This document shows positions 53,765 to 60,614 of a stretch of 64,000 nt of DNA, one piece after another. Source of the DNA: Reticulitermes lucifugus (Eukaryota > Arthropoda > Insecta > Blattodea > Rhinotermitidae). The notes under the pieces were generated by a model. That model saw nothing but the letters and a program-made list of their open reading frames with translations, was not told the DNA's origin and ran no database searches. Position 1 is the stretch's first letter. Each line of letters starts with the position of its first letter. Location of the stretch: assembly GCA_026260175.1 (NCBI GenBank), contig JAKCWW010000971.1, positions 18,696 to 82,695 on the forward strand. The letters run 5' to 3'. The position numbers were made by a program, and so were the translations under genes.

Positions 53765-56700
53765 CCTGGTCTGGAATACCTGCAAGATGTATTGGGAAAG
53801 AGGTGAAGGAAAAAGCCAGCGTAAAAGCTGTTTATTAGTATACAGCTGATATTACCCTCCCACATAAATCTAGCTCCCCACACTGTTCTTTTTCCCTGAG
53901 GTTTTACATCAGAAATGTTGTAAACAAATGGTCAAGACCAAATCACATAATCAATAAACCCAGCATCGTCAAACACAACTAACCACATTTAAAATTTGCA
54001 CAGTATACCATACCTACTTTATGTAGAATACTGCTTTAAAACCACAATATAGTAAGAGAAGATATTCTTACACACAAATCTATAGATGCATCCAAAATTA
54101 CAAGACCTTAAGCTACACTCACTTAAGTCTGCTAAAATTGAAACCTTCAATCTCATCATCTTCATCTTCCTGTTCATAGCTGTCCTGAGTCCTGTCACCC
54201 TTCACTTCTGTATCATCTTGCACTTTGTACTCTGTTGATTTTATCTGCAACTCTACACCATATCCTGACAGACGGACTCGTCTCTTTGGGCGTTCCTGGT
54301 ATAAAATCACAGAACCAATTAAATTAATGCCATAAACCATCCACACAGTATCAACTATACAATGACATCAAATGTAAGCTAACCCCCAGTTACATCAAAT
54401 ACAATTAAGGTATCATAATGGCCTGCATCTACTGTACCCCTGCATAGAACCCAAAACTGAACCAAACTGCACGAGACTCTGAACTGGTTTGTAAAGAAAA
54501 TTAAAATATCTGCTGAAACTTAAAAAGAATCAAGTGTCAGTTAATTTAAGGTACTAAAGACTTCTTCCCAGTACATTTAGAATAATACTCCCTTGTCTCA
54601 AATTTTCTTTCATAATGGATCAGACTTCTAAGGAGACATTTAACCAACAGGGATTAAAGTGATCAAATATTCCTAGTAAACTTTCCATGTCTGACTTCAA
54701 CTTTCATGTTACAGTACAAAAAGACAGGGAAGAAACAAACAATAATCTTTACAAAAATTCTGCTTGGAACTTTGTAACTTATTAACTCTTTATAATTCCA
54801 ACAGAAGGAAAGGAATACTGAATTTTCATCACATAAGTGAAAAACTGATGCTGCAAAACATTTGAGGTCTTCAGAGTGGTGCAGTTTCACTTCATAGTCT
54901 TCTGTGTAATGACAAGGTGTTGTCATCTGGTAGGTGGGTACCAATGTTTTGGAGGAACATATTGCCTCCATACTGAGGGTACTTTGACCTGCCAGACTGC
55001 AAGACACTGTTAAAACCCAAAAGAGCACAAAAATATTGGTATCTCAGATTTTATTATCAAAACTACATACTCTTAAGGTCACCATGGCAGTCATTAATTT
55101 TGTTGCAGTGCCTAGTACTTAAAAAGAGTAATTATTTTTAGTTTATGTCCGTTTATAAGTTTTGAAAAGCACACCTCAACAACACTTGTGACAAGAGAAC
55201 TGTTCATCTCTGGTAGTGAACAATCTGAACACCAAAACCTTTATTTAGTGGTCATTTGCAGTGTTATACATTGGCATGTCCTGCTGTTAAGGTACATAAA
55301 TAAATACCACAGATCATCAAAAATATTAGTCTGAAAGAAAACAGGTGTCCAAAGAAGGTTGTAAATGACAACTAAAAGAAAAATGCCCAAGAGGATGGGT
55401 GAGATCAAGATGGGAATATCTTAAGAAAGATGTTGTACAGGGAAGGAAGCAGATACACAAAAATTGGCAGCAACTCTGGGAAAAAGAGATAGGAGAAAAG
55501 GCTTACTTCCTAGATGACCATAATTGAGTGGAAACATCTCACAAAGAAAATAACAGCCAAAAATTCTATATGTGACAGGAAAAGCTTGTATGGTTTGAAT
55601 TTCCAACTACAACTAAATAATAAGCTGTACAATGCATCTGACTTTCCTTTTCTTGAAACTTGGATGAGTAGCGATTTTAAAGAATGTTCTGTAACCTGTT
55701 ACTTACTTTAACGTAATGCCTAAGCACATAGTCAATGTCACCCTTCACAGCATAAATCTTCAGCACTTGGTGGAATTCTGCAAATTCTGGTGTTCCTAAT
55801 TCTCCATACAGCACTACAGTGACACTGTTGTTTTCAGACTCTGGATAATGATGATCTAAACCAAATGTTTCAACATGACTCTGATCACCTCCCTGGAAAA
55901 CAAACACAAGCAGCTGATTCCAATACCCTTGCAAATTATTGTAGAAGTGTTTCCAAATTTGGAACAAATGTGCCCGCTGATTATACTATAGAGAAAAACA
56001 AAGGATCTCTATTAGTCACCAGTTATGGGGGTAGGTCGACTATATGCTGAGAAAACTAACTATATGTTCTTCTCTTGAGAGAAGAATGATGGACAAAATC
56101 AGAACACAAACATAGCTAATACATCCCCTGAAAATGGCAAAGTAAAATATTTAAAAATGTCACTAACAAATCAAAATTTCATGCATGACGTTATTAAGAG
56201 CAGAATCAATTCAGTGAATACATGCTACCATTTGGCCCATCTTTAGTCTTACCATTTGCCATCTAAGAATATAAAGATTAAATTATACAGAACTATAATT
56301 TTGCCTGTTGTTTTATATGGCAGTAAAACTTGGTCTCTCTCACAGTAAAGGGAATACAGGCTGAAGGTGTTCAAGAATAGGTGTTGGGGAAGAAGTTTGG
56401 GCCTAGGAAGGAGAAAGTAACAGGAGAGAGGTAAATATCGCATAATGAGGAGCGTAATTTGTAATCCTCGCCAGATATTTTTCAGGTGACCAAATTAAGG
56501 GGAATGAGATCACTGTCACATTACCACCCCAAATCAATGTGACCATTTCAAATTATTACTTGCACGCCAATTAACAGATATAAACATCAAAGCTATGGTA
56601 TAGCCTAGCATCATTACGTGACACACCAAAAAAGCCACAGTATGTAATGACTGTTTATACCAGATGTTCAATGCATCATGGAACCCATCTTGACGTTCCC

Positions 56701-58658
56701 TGTACACTTCACATATGAGATTTGTTCACTGGGTAGGATTCCAACAGTTTGTAATAACACCTATGGAGTAATCAATTAACCTTGACAGCCATGGAAGTGG
56801 ACAACTGTCTGTCATTCTCTCATAAGTTGATGTAGTGCAGTGTTTTCATTAAGCAAGATAGCATTATTCTGTTAGAAAATCGTCTGCAGTGTATCAAGAA
56901 ATACTTCTGGTAGTCTACCAAATTGCATACATTGTATATATTGCATACTATACTGCATACAATTTTAAATAACCATCTGACTGTAGAATACACTCAAGTG
57001 GTGTTTTAAAAGGAGCACCCACTCATGCGATTCCACAAAAAGAAAAGTATCATGTGTACAGCATTCATACAGTGATAGAAGATCTTCACCTGTTTCTCAG
57101 CAATCAATTTTTTCATCTCTTCAACACAGCATGTGAGTTTCCCTGCCACATCAGCAACGACAGGACAGGAAAGGACAAATACTCCTCTCTCTATGGCCAT
57201 CTGAGAGTACATTTCAACCTTAGGAGAGTAGATGTGTAGAGAAAGTGCCAGCTTCAGTACAGAGACTTGTGCCGGAGTTATCAGAAGCTCAGCCACACTC
57301 AATGCACTATCATACTGGGCTCTATCACTGCCTGCAATGTTCACCATTAAATTATGACTAATCTTAAAGCAATAGCTGTATTCTTGTGCACCTTAACATG
57401 GAAAAACTTTAAAAACTGTATGCCACATCCCATCTCCCTACCATTCTTCTTGCTCTTCTGAAGAATCAACTTAATACCCATATTCTAAAAGAACTGTTAC
57501 AAACACACTCACATATCACATTCAACGGCAACCAGCAAATCACATCAAACCACCAACACACAAGTAATGTACAAAATAATTAAGTTAACATAAAAATGTA
57601 CGTAAACTAAAACACAGCTAACTTAAGAATCTAACCCAACAAAAATCCCTGCATGTCACCAACCTATGCACCAACTAAATACAACCAATCTATAGTAAAG
57701 CTAACTATACACAAGTCATGTCATACACTATGAAGTGAAATACAACAAATACATAATTTCTGAAGGTCAGAGCTTTCCACAAGAATTAAGTCAGTTTATT
57801 TAATGTACTGTTTTAAATGAACCCCTCTCCAACAAAGTACTGCTGAAATTTTATTCGCTTATTTTTATGTACCCAAGACCACCTGAGTCAGATGTTCAAA
57901 GACTTGGGACAGAAGTTGTCATGTAAAGGTAAAGTTCTCCCTGTGCATGACATGAAAGCACATGGGAGAGTGAAGGTGTATCACCACTCATTCTTAACCT
58001 TGGTGCCAGATACTGGTGAGTGGTCAGCTTTAAGGACTGGCCACTTTATCATCTGTGAAATGAGCCCTGGTACCCAATGAACAAGAGGCTGGATGGAGCC
58101 CAGAGCCAGCCTGAATGCTTTGAAGAAGACAAAAACATCTCACCCCTACCACAAATTGAACCATAGTCTGTCAGCTGTCCAGCTTGTAGCCTAGTCACTA
58201 TACTAACTACAGTATACTGGGTTAACAGAATTTCTACTAGTTGAAAACTGTACACGAAACCAGGTGGAATTCTAAAATATGAGTGAGGTAAAACTGTTTA
58301 TGATAACATACTTGTCACTTGTCTTCTCATAACCTTCATATTACTATAGAACTTGTACACTGAGTATAACAGTATTTTTCTCCATTTAATGTTTCCTGCA
58401 TATAATCTGTAAGAGCACATGCAATTTATACTTACCAAGATCTGCAAGTGGAGGATGCAGAGCACTTACTCCATCCACAAATTCCCATAAGAAATCTTCA
58501 TTTTCATCTCTGAGGTATTCTGCTAATTCTAGCACCAAAGGAGTCACCTCCCATTTTGCTTCTATAAGTGTTGTCACAGACTTTGCTTTCTGCTTTGAAG
58601 CACCTCCGGCTGCACCATATAATACTTGCAAAACCAATGCAAGCACCAAAAACTGCAT
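22583..58658 (-). CDS. Uggt: UDP-glucose:glycoprotein glucosyltransferase, complete gene, 24 coding exons
   Basis: The product is the ER-lumen folding sensor that transfers glucose from UDP-glucose to high-mannose N-glycans of misfolded glycoproteins, returning them to calnexin/calreticulin. I joined 24 exons, each with GT-AG borders and matching phases: 58436-58658, 57090-57331, 55707-55892, 54123-54295, 52238-52433, 50821-51034, 49744-49970, 47831-48052, 46615-46794, 42881-43062, 40996-41272, 39390-39596, 38496-38760, 36952-37066, 36119-36304, 34179-34388, 33205-33429, 31207-31377, 30381-30561, 29456-29638, 27838-28113, 25952-26068, 23668-23836, 22583-22611. They total 4,656 nt, or 1,551 aa plus stop, close to known animal UGGTs (about 1,550). 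The order is signal peptide (about 1-20), thioredoxin-like repeats (to about 1,030), beta-sandwich region, GT24 catalytic domain (about 1,245-1,520) with FVDADQ at 1350-1355, and C-terminal HTEL. Family identity is near certain; a few splice borders could be off by some bases. Confidence 0.96.
22703..22797. repeat. Direct repeat, copy 1 (UGGT intron 23)
   Basis: About 95 bp starting ACAGAACATGCTCCACAAGT, almost identical to 23,317-23,411. It lies 0.6 kb away in the same intron. Confidence 0.9.
23065..23310 (+). mobile_element. Decayed LINE tail in UGGT intron 23
   Basis: '[16 protein letters not shown]', then broken '[15 protein letters not shown]' and '[13 protein letters not shown]', the same family as 33.6 kb. 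Badly decayed. Confidence 0.55.
23317..23411. repeat. Direct repeat, copy 2 (UGGT intron 23)
   Basis: Partner of 22,703-22,797 with only a couple of differences (GGTTGG for GGCTGG; CTAACAG for CTAAAAG). This suggests a recent local duplication. Confidence 0.9.
23668..23836 (-). CDS. Uggt: UGGT exon 23
   Basis: Residues 1487-1543 (first base). It begins [20 protein letters not shown], closing the catalytic domain, then becomes charged ([14 protein letters not shown]). The open frame continues to a TAA at 23660-23662 (ending KAGE), but GCAG|GTGAGT at 23668/23667 is a near-ideal donor and splicing there yields an ER-retrieval signal. Confidence 0.92.
24660..25215 (+). pseudogene. Decayed transposon-derived ORF in UGGT intron 22
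   Basis: Fragments '[15 protein letters not shown]' and '[17 protein letters not shown]', then '[17 protein letters not shown]', '[20 protein letters not shown]' and '[10 protein letters not shown]'. They follow in order a repeated arthropod ORF I know as 'PPLHIKLGLMKNFV...ENLGAVSDEHGERFHQD...KWSxxMLADYCW'. Frameshifts and stops separate the pieces. Confidence 0.6.
25433..25500. repeat. Palindrome in UGGT intron 22
   Basis: A nearly perfect inverted repeat with no spacer: GCAACACTCAGACAAACAAA... mirrored by ...TTTTGTTGGTCTGAGTGTTGC, centred on GCACATGCATGTGC. It would extrude as a hairpin of about 33 bp per arm. Confidence 0.88.
25952..26068 (-). CDS. Uggt: UGGT exon 22: catalytic domain
   Basis: Residues 1448-1486. 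It encodes [20 protein letters not shown] and WCETWCDD, the acceptor-site end of the GT24 domain. The acceptor is TTACAG and the donor TTA|GTAAGT. Confidence 0.95.
26410..26584. mobile_element. Pogo-like MITE in UGGT intron 21
   Basis: 175 bp with inverted ends CAGTAGAACCCGGATAAGAA and the complement of CAGTAGAACCCTGATAAGAA, flanked by TA on both sides. The interior repeats AAGACGT/AAGAAGTC motifs, as does the larger element at 44.4 kb. It has no coding capacity. Confidence 0.85.
27838..28113 (-). CDS. Uggt: UGGT exon 21: catalytic domain
   Basis: Residues 1356-1447, phase 0 at both ends. It contains [33 protein letters not shown] and [13 protein letters not shown], nearly invariant in GT24 enzymes. 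Confidence 0.97.
29456..29638 (-). CDS. Uggt: UGGT exon 20: catalytic DxD motif
   Basis: Residues 1295-1355. It encodes [20 protein letters not shown] and ends FVDADQ, so the DxD aspartates (1352 and 1354) that bind the metal and UDP-glucose are intact. Phase 0 at both ends. The acceptor is TTTCAG and the donor CAG|GTATGC. Confidence 0.97.
29749..30290. mobile_element. PIF/Harbinger-like element in UGGT intron 19
   Basis: This 542-bp block has near-perfect terminal inverted repeats: AGCTGGGATTAGACGGCGC at the left and the complement of AGCCGGGATTAGACGGCGC at the right. TTA flanks both sides as a 3-bp target duplication, the PIF/Harbinger signature. Further inward both ends share CGAGCC and GACGTCA motifs. 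It is very CpG-rich inside a CpG-poor intron, pointing to recent insertion. It is too short for a transposase. There is one ambiguous base at 29,856. Confidence 0.82.
30080..30205 (+). CDS. Small ORF with MADF/Myb-SANT-like start inside the Harbinger element
   Basis: A 41-codon frame, [20 protein letters not shown] then [20 protein letters not shown]. The opening 'W(S/T)xExLxxFIExxxxxxxLxxPxxxxYxxKDxxxxAxxxI' spacing fits the first helix and loop of a MADF or Myb/SANT-like DNA-binding domain, the kind carried by the second protein of Harbinger elements. It is truncated by a stop at half the normal domain length, so it is probably a remnant. It could be coincidence. Confidence 0.45.
   Translation: MEWSNEDLFKFIEQHDLFHKPSRTYPSKDAGRPFAKLRHVV
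30381..30561 (-). CDS. Uggt: UGGT exon 19: start of GT24 catalytic domain
   Basis: Residues 1234-1294. [20 protein letters not shown] opens the GT24 domain and is followed by [14 protein letters not shown]. The acceptor is TTACAG and the donor AAG|GTGAGT. Confidence 0.96.
31207..31377 (-). CDS. Uggt: UGGT exon 18
   Basis: Residues 1177-1234, found by splice logic. It encodes [20 protein letters not shown] and [17 protein letters not shown], then GIWSSIT. This is the linker between beta-sandwich and glycosyltransferase domain. The acceptor is ATTCAG and the donor ACAAG|GTATAA. Confidence 0.92.
31812..32010 (+). mobile_element. tRNA-derived SINE in UGGT intron 17
   Basis: A-box-like TGTGGCTGAGTGGATGCC and B-box-like GGTTCACAGTTCAAATTCC are spaced as in a tRNA head. 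GTTTTCGTGGTTTCACTCAG, typical of these SINEs, follows. Confidence 0.75.
32305..32510 (+). mobile_element. Decayed LINE 3' tail in UGGT intron 17
   Basis: '[20 protein letters not shown]' and '[12 protein letters not shown]' match the GMDWxxLAQDRDxW...VMNLxVP tail. It is sense on the plus strand, opposite to UGGT. Confidence 0.7.
33205..33429 (-). CDS. Uggt: UGGT exon 17
   Basis: Residues 1102-1177. It encodes [27 protein letters not shown] and [20 protein letters not shown], the best-conserved non-catalytic block. The donor GTCAG|GTTGGA is weak. I chose it because it joins in phase to exon 18 to give DIVSHDGSD, matching the family. Confidence 0.94.
33605..33965 (+). mobile_element. Decayed endonuclease/reverse-transcriptase LINE tail in UGGT intron 16
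   Basis: Frames give '[19 protein letters not shown]', '[19 protein letters not shown]' and '[20 protein letters not shown]', then '[11 protein letters not shown]'. A second LINE family, also seen at 23.1 and 55.4 kb. Confidence 0.75.
34035..34130 (-). mobile_element. SINE head fragment in UGGT intron 16
   Basis: The complement contains CCTAGGTTCAAATCCTGCTC as B box, after CTACTACTGAATGGTCTGAG and TACCCACACAC. Confidence 0.6.
34179..34388 (-). CDS. Uggt: UGGT exon 16
   Basis: Residues 1032-1102. It starts [18 protein letters not shown] and contains [20 protein letters not shown] and [11 protein letters not shown], core beta-sandwich sequence upstream of the catalytic domain. The acceptor is TTCCAG and the donor CACAG|GTGAGC. 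Confidence 0.96.
36119..36304 (-). CDS. Uggt: UGGT exon 15
   Basis: Residues 970-1032. It encodes [20 protein letters not shown] and ends NSDMPLK, corresponding to the conserved 'DVVAVVDPxTREAQ' and 'KLSDMPLKxFYR' blocks. The acceptor is TTTCAG and the donor AAGAG|GTAAGT. Confidence 0.95.
36952..37066 (-). CDS. Uggt: UGGT exon 14
   Basis: Residues 932-970, a short 115-nt exon that I found from the splice sites and phase. It encodes [20 protein letters not shown] and [12 protein letters not shown]. The acceptor is TTTTAG and the donor CACAG|GTACAG, leaving phase 2. It opens a run of five consecutive phase-2 introns. Confidence 0.9.
38496..38760 (-). CDS. Uggt: UGGT exon 13
   Basis: Residues 844-931 plus one base. 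It contains [20 protein letters not shown] and [12 protein letters not shown], the conserved 'GxxAVVxNGRxxGPL' motif of the family. It ends in an acidic DSDDD leading into exon 14. Confidence 0.95.
39390..39596 (-). CDS. Uggt: UGGT exon 12
   Basis: Residues 775-843, phase 0 at both ends. It starts [16 protein letters not shown], the conserved 'RVGxLxNPSS' motif, and ends DLSSISVP. The acceptor is TGACAG and the donor CCA|GTAAGT. Confidence 0.93.
39651..39684. repeat. (TTA)n microsatellite
   Basis: About eleven TTA triplets next to the left foldback arm. A simple-repeat tail is common beside retroelement insertions. Confidence 0.9.
39683..40264. repeat. Foldback element in UGGT intron 11
   Basis: Two arms, 39,683-39,906 and 40,039-40,264, are near-perfect inverted copies around a 132-bp spacer. 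The left arm directly follows a (TTA)n tract at about 39,651-39,684. Each arm contains TCCTGAAGATGG...GGACCAAAACACGTG, a motif seen in elements related to Penelope. The transcript, in either direction, would form a hairpin of about 225 bp. Confidence 0.92.
40157..40200 (+). other. Hammerhead-ribozyme-like motif in the foldback arm
   Basis: Reading CCTC-CTGAAGA-(TGGTC TACG GACCA)-AAA-CACGTG-TA-GGGG gives stem I (CCTC/GGGG), a CUGANGA box, a stem-loop II, a very short palindromic stem III and a U-A before stem I. The normal GAAA core is AAAA or shorter, so the catalytic guanine appears lost. The inverted copy lies at 39,746-39,790 on the minus strand. Penelope-like elements are known to carry such minimal motifs. 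This is an inference from eye folding. Confidence 0.35.
40996..41272 (-). CDS. Uggt: UGGT exon 11
   Basis: Residues 682-774. It encodes [19 protein letters not shown], then [20 protein letters not shown], matching a conserved UGGT thioredoxin-like repeat. The acceptor is TTACAG and the donor ATG|GTATGT. Confidence 0.94.
41855..42090 (+). mobile_element. tRNA-derived SINE in UGGT intron 10
   Basis: TAGTGTAGCTGGTATAGTCA (A box) and AGGGTTTGATTCCCCGCAG (B box), then a tail with AGATTAAGTGGCCAAGGCAT and TAGCTATACTTCTTCACACC. Confidence 0.8.
42225..42400 (-). mobile_element. SINE in UGGT intron 10
   Basis: The complement has GAGGTTTGAATCCTTGCCCA as B box and GGTTTTCCTCATGCCCGTCA downstream, ending TACCTCAAATTAGGTCACGA. 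Confidence 0.65.
42881..43062 (-). CDS. Uggt: UGGT exon 10
   Basis: Residues 622-682. It begins [20 protein letters not shown] and ends [13 protein letters not shown], the most recognisable block of this region. The donor CAG|GTAAAT splits the arginine codon after two bases. Confidence 0.94.
44064..44160. repeat. Short tandem duplication (about 47 bp x 2)
   Basis: CTCGACAAAAGGCAAGAAAG and CTCAACAAAAGACAAGAAAG, each followed by CCATGTTGATCAATTGTAAA-type sequence. Within UGGT intron 9. Confidence 0.8.
44398..45743. mobile_element. Pogo/Tigger-like TIR element in UGGT intron 9
   Basis: A 1,346-bp block bounded by TA-CAGTGAAACTCGCTTAAGA at the left and the complement of TA-CAGTGAAACTCTCTTAAGAT at the right. 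The interior of the left end (AAGACGT, CCGCCTAAGA) repeats the same theme. A CpG-richer core (44,690-45,170) holds an 78-codon minus frame with no recognised domain. Target duplication TA and CAGT termini fit the pogo branch of Tc1/mariner. I see no transposase, so it is non-autonomous or heavily decayed. Confidence 0.7.
46615..46794 (-). CDS. Uggt: UGGT exon 9
   Basis: Residues 562-621, phase 0 at both ends. It encodes [20 protein letters not shown] and ends [10 protein letters not shown]. The acceptor is GTGCAG and the donor CAG|GTACAG. Confidence 0.91.
47831..48052 (-). CDS. Uggt: UGGT exon 8
   Basis: Residues 488-561, phase 0 at both ends. It contains [15 protein letters not shown] and [13 protein letters not shown]. 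The acceptor is TTTCAG and the donor GAT|GTAAGT. Confidence 0.93.
48860..49310 (-). mobile_element. Decayed LINE 3' tail in UGGT intron 7
   Basis: On the minus strand: '[20 protein letters not shown]' and 'FGLGSC', with the tail 'AFSIF'. Same orientation as UGGT. Stops and shifts throughout. Confidence 0.55.
49744..49970 (-). CDS. Uggt: UGGT exon 7
   Basis: Residues 412-487. It encodes [20 protein letters not shown] and [19 protein letters not shown], the conserved segment leading into the next thioredoxin-like repeat. The acceptor is TCACAG and the donor CTG|GTGAGT. A serine-rich stretch (GSGSSSNSE) is poorly conserved. Confidence 0.94.
50821..51034 (-). CDS. Uggt: UGGT exon 6
   Basis: Residues 341-411 plus one base. 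It includes [20 protein letters not shown] and [11 protein letters not shown], both strongly conserved in the family. The acceptor is ACTAG and the donor G|GTAGGT. Confidence 0.94.
52238..52433 (-). CDS. Uggt: UGGT exon 5
   Basis: Completes the lysine codon of residue 275 and runs to 340. It encodes [20 protein letters not shown] and [20 protein letters not shown], typical of the second thioredoxin-like repeat. The acceptor is TTGTAG and the donor CAG|GTTAGT. Confidence 0.93.
53722..53761. repeat. (AT)n microsatellite in UGGT intron 4
   Basis: About twenty uninterrupted TA units. Confidence 0.97.
54123..54295 (-). CDS. Uggt: UGGT exon 4, with acidic segment
   Basis: Residues 218-275. It begins [20 protein letters not shown], a very conserved block. 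An acidic stretch ([14 protein letters not shown]) lies near its end, as in other animal UGGTs. It ends two bases into a lysine codon before the donor GTGAGT. Confidence 0.94.
55365..55500 (+). mobile_element. Decayed LINE tail in UGGT intron 3
   Basis: '[20 protein letters not shown]' and '[11 protein letters not shown]' match the RxRWxxQVKKDV tail seen at 33.8 kb. Confidence 0.55.
55707..55892 (-). CDS. Uggt: UGGT exon 3
   Basis: Residues 156-217, phase 0 at both ends. It contains the conserved run [19 protein letters not shown] followed by [10 protein letters not shown] potential N-glycan sequon (NNS) is present. The acceptor is TTCCAG and the donor AAA|GTAAGT. Confidence 0.93.
56275..56515 (+). 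mobile_element. Decayed LINE fragment in UGGT intron 2
   Basis: Frames give '[13 protein letters not shown]', '[20 protein letters not shown]' and '[16 protein letters not shown]', matching the segment upstream of the shared 3' tail. Several shifts. Confidence 0.7.
57090..57331 (-). CDS. Uggt: UGGT exon 2: N-terminal thioredoxin-like region
   Basis: Residues 75-155. The exon completes the glycine codon begun in exon 1. It encodes the first thioredoxin-like repeat, with [12 protein letters not shown] and a C(x)nCC cysteine set (SCPVV, TCCVEE). The acceptor is TTGCAG and the donor CAG|GTGAAG. Confidence 0.92.
57975..58205 (-). mobile_element. tRNA-derived SINE in UGGT intron 1
   Basis: The minus strand has ACTATGGTTCAATTTGTGG as a degenerate B box, then a tail with TAAAGTGGCCAGTCCTTAAA and CACCAGTATCTGGCACCAAG, resembling the copy at 41.9 kb. 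Confidence 0.6.
58436..58658 (-). CDS. Uggt: UGGT exon 1: start codon and signal peptide
   Basis: Residues 1-74 plus one base. I chose the ATG at 58656-58658 because it opens a typical signal peptide ([19 protein letters not shown]). The in-frame ATG 21 codons upstream (58719-58721) would bury that hydrophobic stretch behind a polar leader. [17 protein letters not shown] follows, typical of the mature N-terminus of the family. The donor is G|GTAAGT. Confidence 0.93.
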
Positions 58659-60090
58659 CTTGGTGCTGGATGAGTAAAGAGCATAAAGTTGTAATTCATC
58701 AATATAAGGACAAATGTACAAACCAGCTTTAATTAAAATGTAGTCTTATTTTCCAATACTTTACACTTATTTCTGCATTCATAACTGCATATATTCTCCA
58801 ACATTTCATACAGCAGTACGTCCTATACCTGGTACTTGTACGAAAAGCACAAACAGTCCATCCCATAACCCCAACAGATTTAAATTATACCAATCTCATT
58901 AGAATCCTTCAACCTGGAAATTATCATAATTACTATTTTAAATTTCCTTGCATAAAATAAGGTATAACCTCCCAATTCCAACACTATTTCCTACAATGGG
59001 GTGAACAGTATAATTACGGTGGGTTCATCCCACAACATAAGGAAAAACAGGCGATGTTTGTGAAAACAATACACATTTAAGAGTAAAAAACGTTTATGCA
59101 GCAAGTTAAACGTGGCTAATTTCATTGACTCACCTTATCTCCCTCGAGTTCGCCTTAACTCAAATTTACACGCATCTTTTACAATCTTGATCATTCATTT
59201 TGTTTTCATTACGCAAAAAATACCCTAACAGACCGTACGGTCTTTCATGACGAAGTTTGCTTCATAACCTACCGATTACTTACGTCAGTAATAAATACCA
59301 ATAATAAGCCAATATATATATATACACCTCCCATCAATTTAAAGCATTGCTGGAAATACCTCGACAGTGCAGTCTCACGACAGTGAAGAGAAGAGACGCA
59401 TTTATTCGTTTATTATTTATGCCTACGCGAGTGTTGGCCATCCTGCAACGACACGAACCAATCGTAACCGGCCAAGTTGACAACGCTCGAGATTGTTGTC
59501 CGTGTTGTAAAGGTTTGCCATTTTCTGTCTACAATTATCCTACGTATTCTGAAAACATTAATAGAAATTACATAAGCACATACAGCGGCAAAGTGACTCA
59601 AGCAACAGAAATGACGCATGAATTACAGAACGTGGACGTTGTTAAACGATTTATAAACTACGAACAAACGTCGTTTTTCCTAATCACTGGCAACATTTAT
59701 AAATTTGGGGAGCGATTTTCAATGCTAAAAAATCAATGTCTTGCAGGCATAAAAGCAATCCGCTTTGGGCGATTTCAGGCTACGAACAAACGTATTTTTT
59801 GCTAATGACTTCCAACATTTATAAATTTGGGACGCGATTTTCAACTACAGCTAAAAAATCAATGTCTTGCAAGCATAAACGCAATCCGCTCTGGGCGATT
59901 TCAGGCTTCCTCCGCAGTGTAAAAATGAGGTCCCGCAATTCGCTCTGTACGAAGAGTTGGTTAAGGGTACACTCACAGCCCTTAACCCAGATTCTGATGT
60001 GTATAGCCGGTGCAGATCTTGGTGGTAGTAGCAAATACTCAATCGACGGCCTTGAGAACGGTTTCGTGTGAACAGCCGTTGCACACGAGT
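58659..60090. other. UGGT upstream region and CpG-rich spacer
   Basis: CpG dinucleotides become frequent at about 59,150, suggesting the UGGT promoter and transcription start lie between about 58,700 and 59,300. I see no TATA box I would defend. Beyond the 59.65-59.9 kb tandem copies, 59,906-60,090 resembles the decayed repeat near 9,990 (AGGCTTCC, CCGC, AAATGAG). Confidence 0.4.
59655..59905. repeat. Tandem duplication of about 125 bp, two units
   Basis: Two adjacent copies, starting near 59,655 and 59,778, share CTACGAACAAACGT, ACATTTATAAATTTGGG, AAAAATCAATGTCTTGCA and GGGCGATTTCAGG. The open frames crossing it (up to 152 codons) come from the repeat and show no gene family. Confidence 0.75.
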
Positions 60091-60473
60091 GATGTAATCG
60101 AAACATCACATCCCGCACTAACTACGCATGCTTTAGACACGGAACAAATTTGGTTATAGTTCTTCAATAATGAAGGACATTTTACTTGAACACCAAAGTA
60201 GGTTTTCGTCTGTATCTCGCCTTCCATTATACTGATGTAAATGAAACATCACTGTCTGCGCATGCTTTATAAACAGTGCAAGTTTGGTTGAAATGCGTCA
60301 ATAATGAATGACGCCTTACTTGGAGACGACAGTACTTTTTCGATTGTATCTCGCCTACCATTGGAGTGACGTAACTGAAACACCATATCTCGCACTCTTT
60401 GCGCTTGCGCTAGGAACAGTGCAAGTTAGGTTGAAATCAGTAAATAATGAAGGGCACTTTACTTGGAGACCAC
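60091..60473. repeat. Tandem array of about 135-143 bp, nearly three units
   Basis: Units start near 60,091, 60,234 and 60,367. Each carries TGATGTAA..GAAACATCA-type bases, then GCGCATGC, CAGTGCAAGTT, CAATAATGAA, ACTTGGAGAC and TGTATCTCGCCT in the same order. The third unit is cut at 60,473, exactly where the duplicated MESH1 block begins. It is CpG-rich, unlike the flanking genes. Confidence 0.8.
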
Positions 60474-60614
60474 AGTTGGCACACATTAACACCAAACTCT
60501 GCTTCAATCTAATCAAAGCTAGTATCAGTGTCTTCTACTGTGTCATGGAGAATAGCTGCCTGTACTACTTTCACATCCCGTACATTTCCTTCCTGTCACA
60601 ATTTCAGCTACACT
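60474..60614 (-). pseudogene. Duplicated, broken copy of the MESH1 penultimate exon
   Basis: Minus-strand sequence closely matching the first three quarters of the MESH1 exon at 62,914-63,113. It is disabled four ways. The acceptor ATAG|G is changed to ATAAG. A two-base loss in the 'ILTEEGN' region shifts the frame. GAG of 'DEIE' is TAG. The copy stops abruptly after the codons for 'NVCQ', where unrelated spacer repeat begins. It lies downstream of the real last exon, so it cannot substitute for the intact one. Confidence 0.9.

Noticed and set aside
54663-55028. 121-codon minus frame in UGGT intron 3
   Set aside because: It lies in a dispersed repeat and does not fit the protein; exon 3 joins exon 4 in phase.
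59347-59805. 152-codon open frame, the second longest without N
   Set aside because: It crosses two copies of a 125-bp tandem repeat, has no recognisable domain, and its neighbour frame repeats the same peptide. Likely spacer DNA.
60391-60450. A second functional MESH1 gene from the duplicated block
   Set aside because: The copy lacks an acceptor, is frameshifted, has an in-frame TAG, lacks the exon end and has no last exon.
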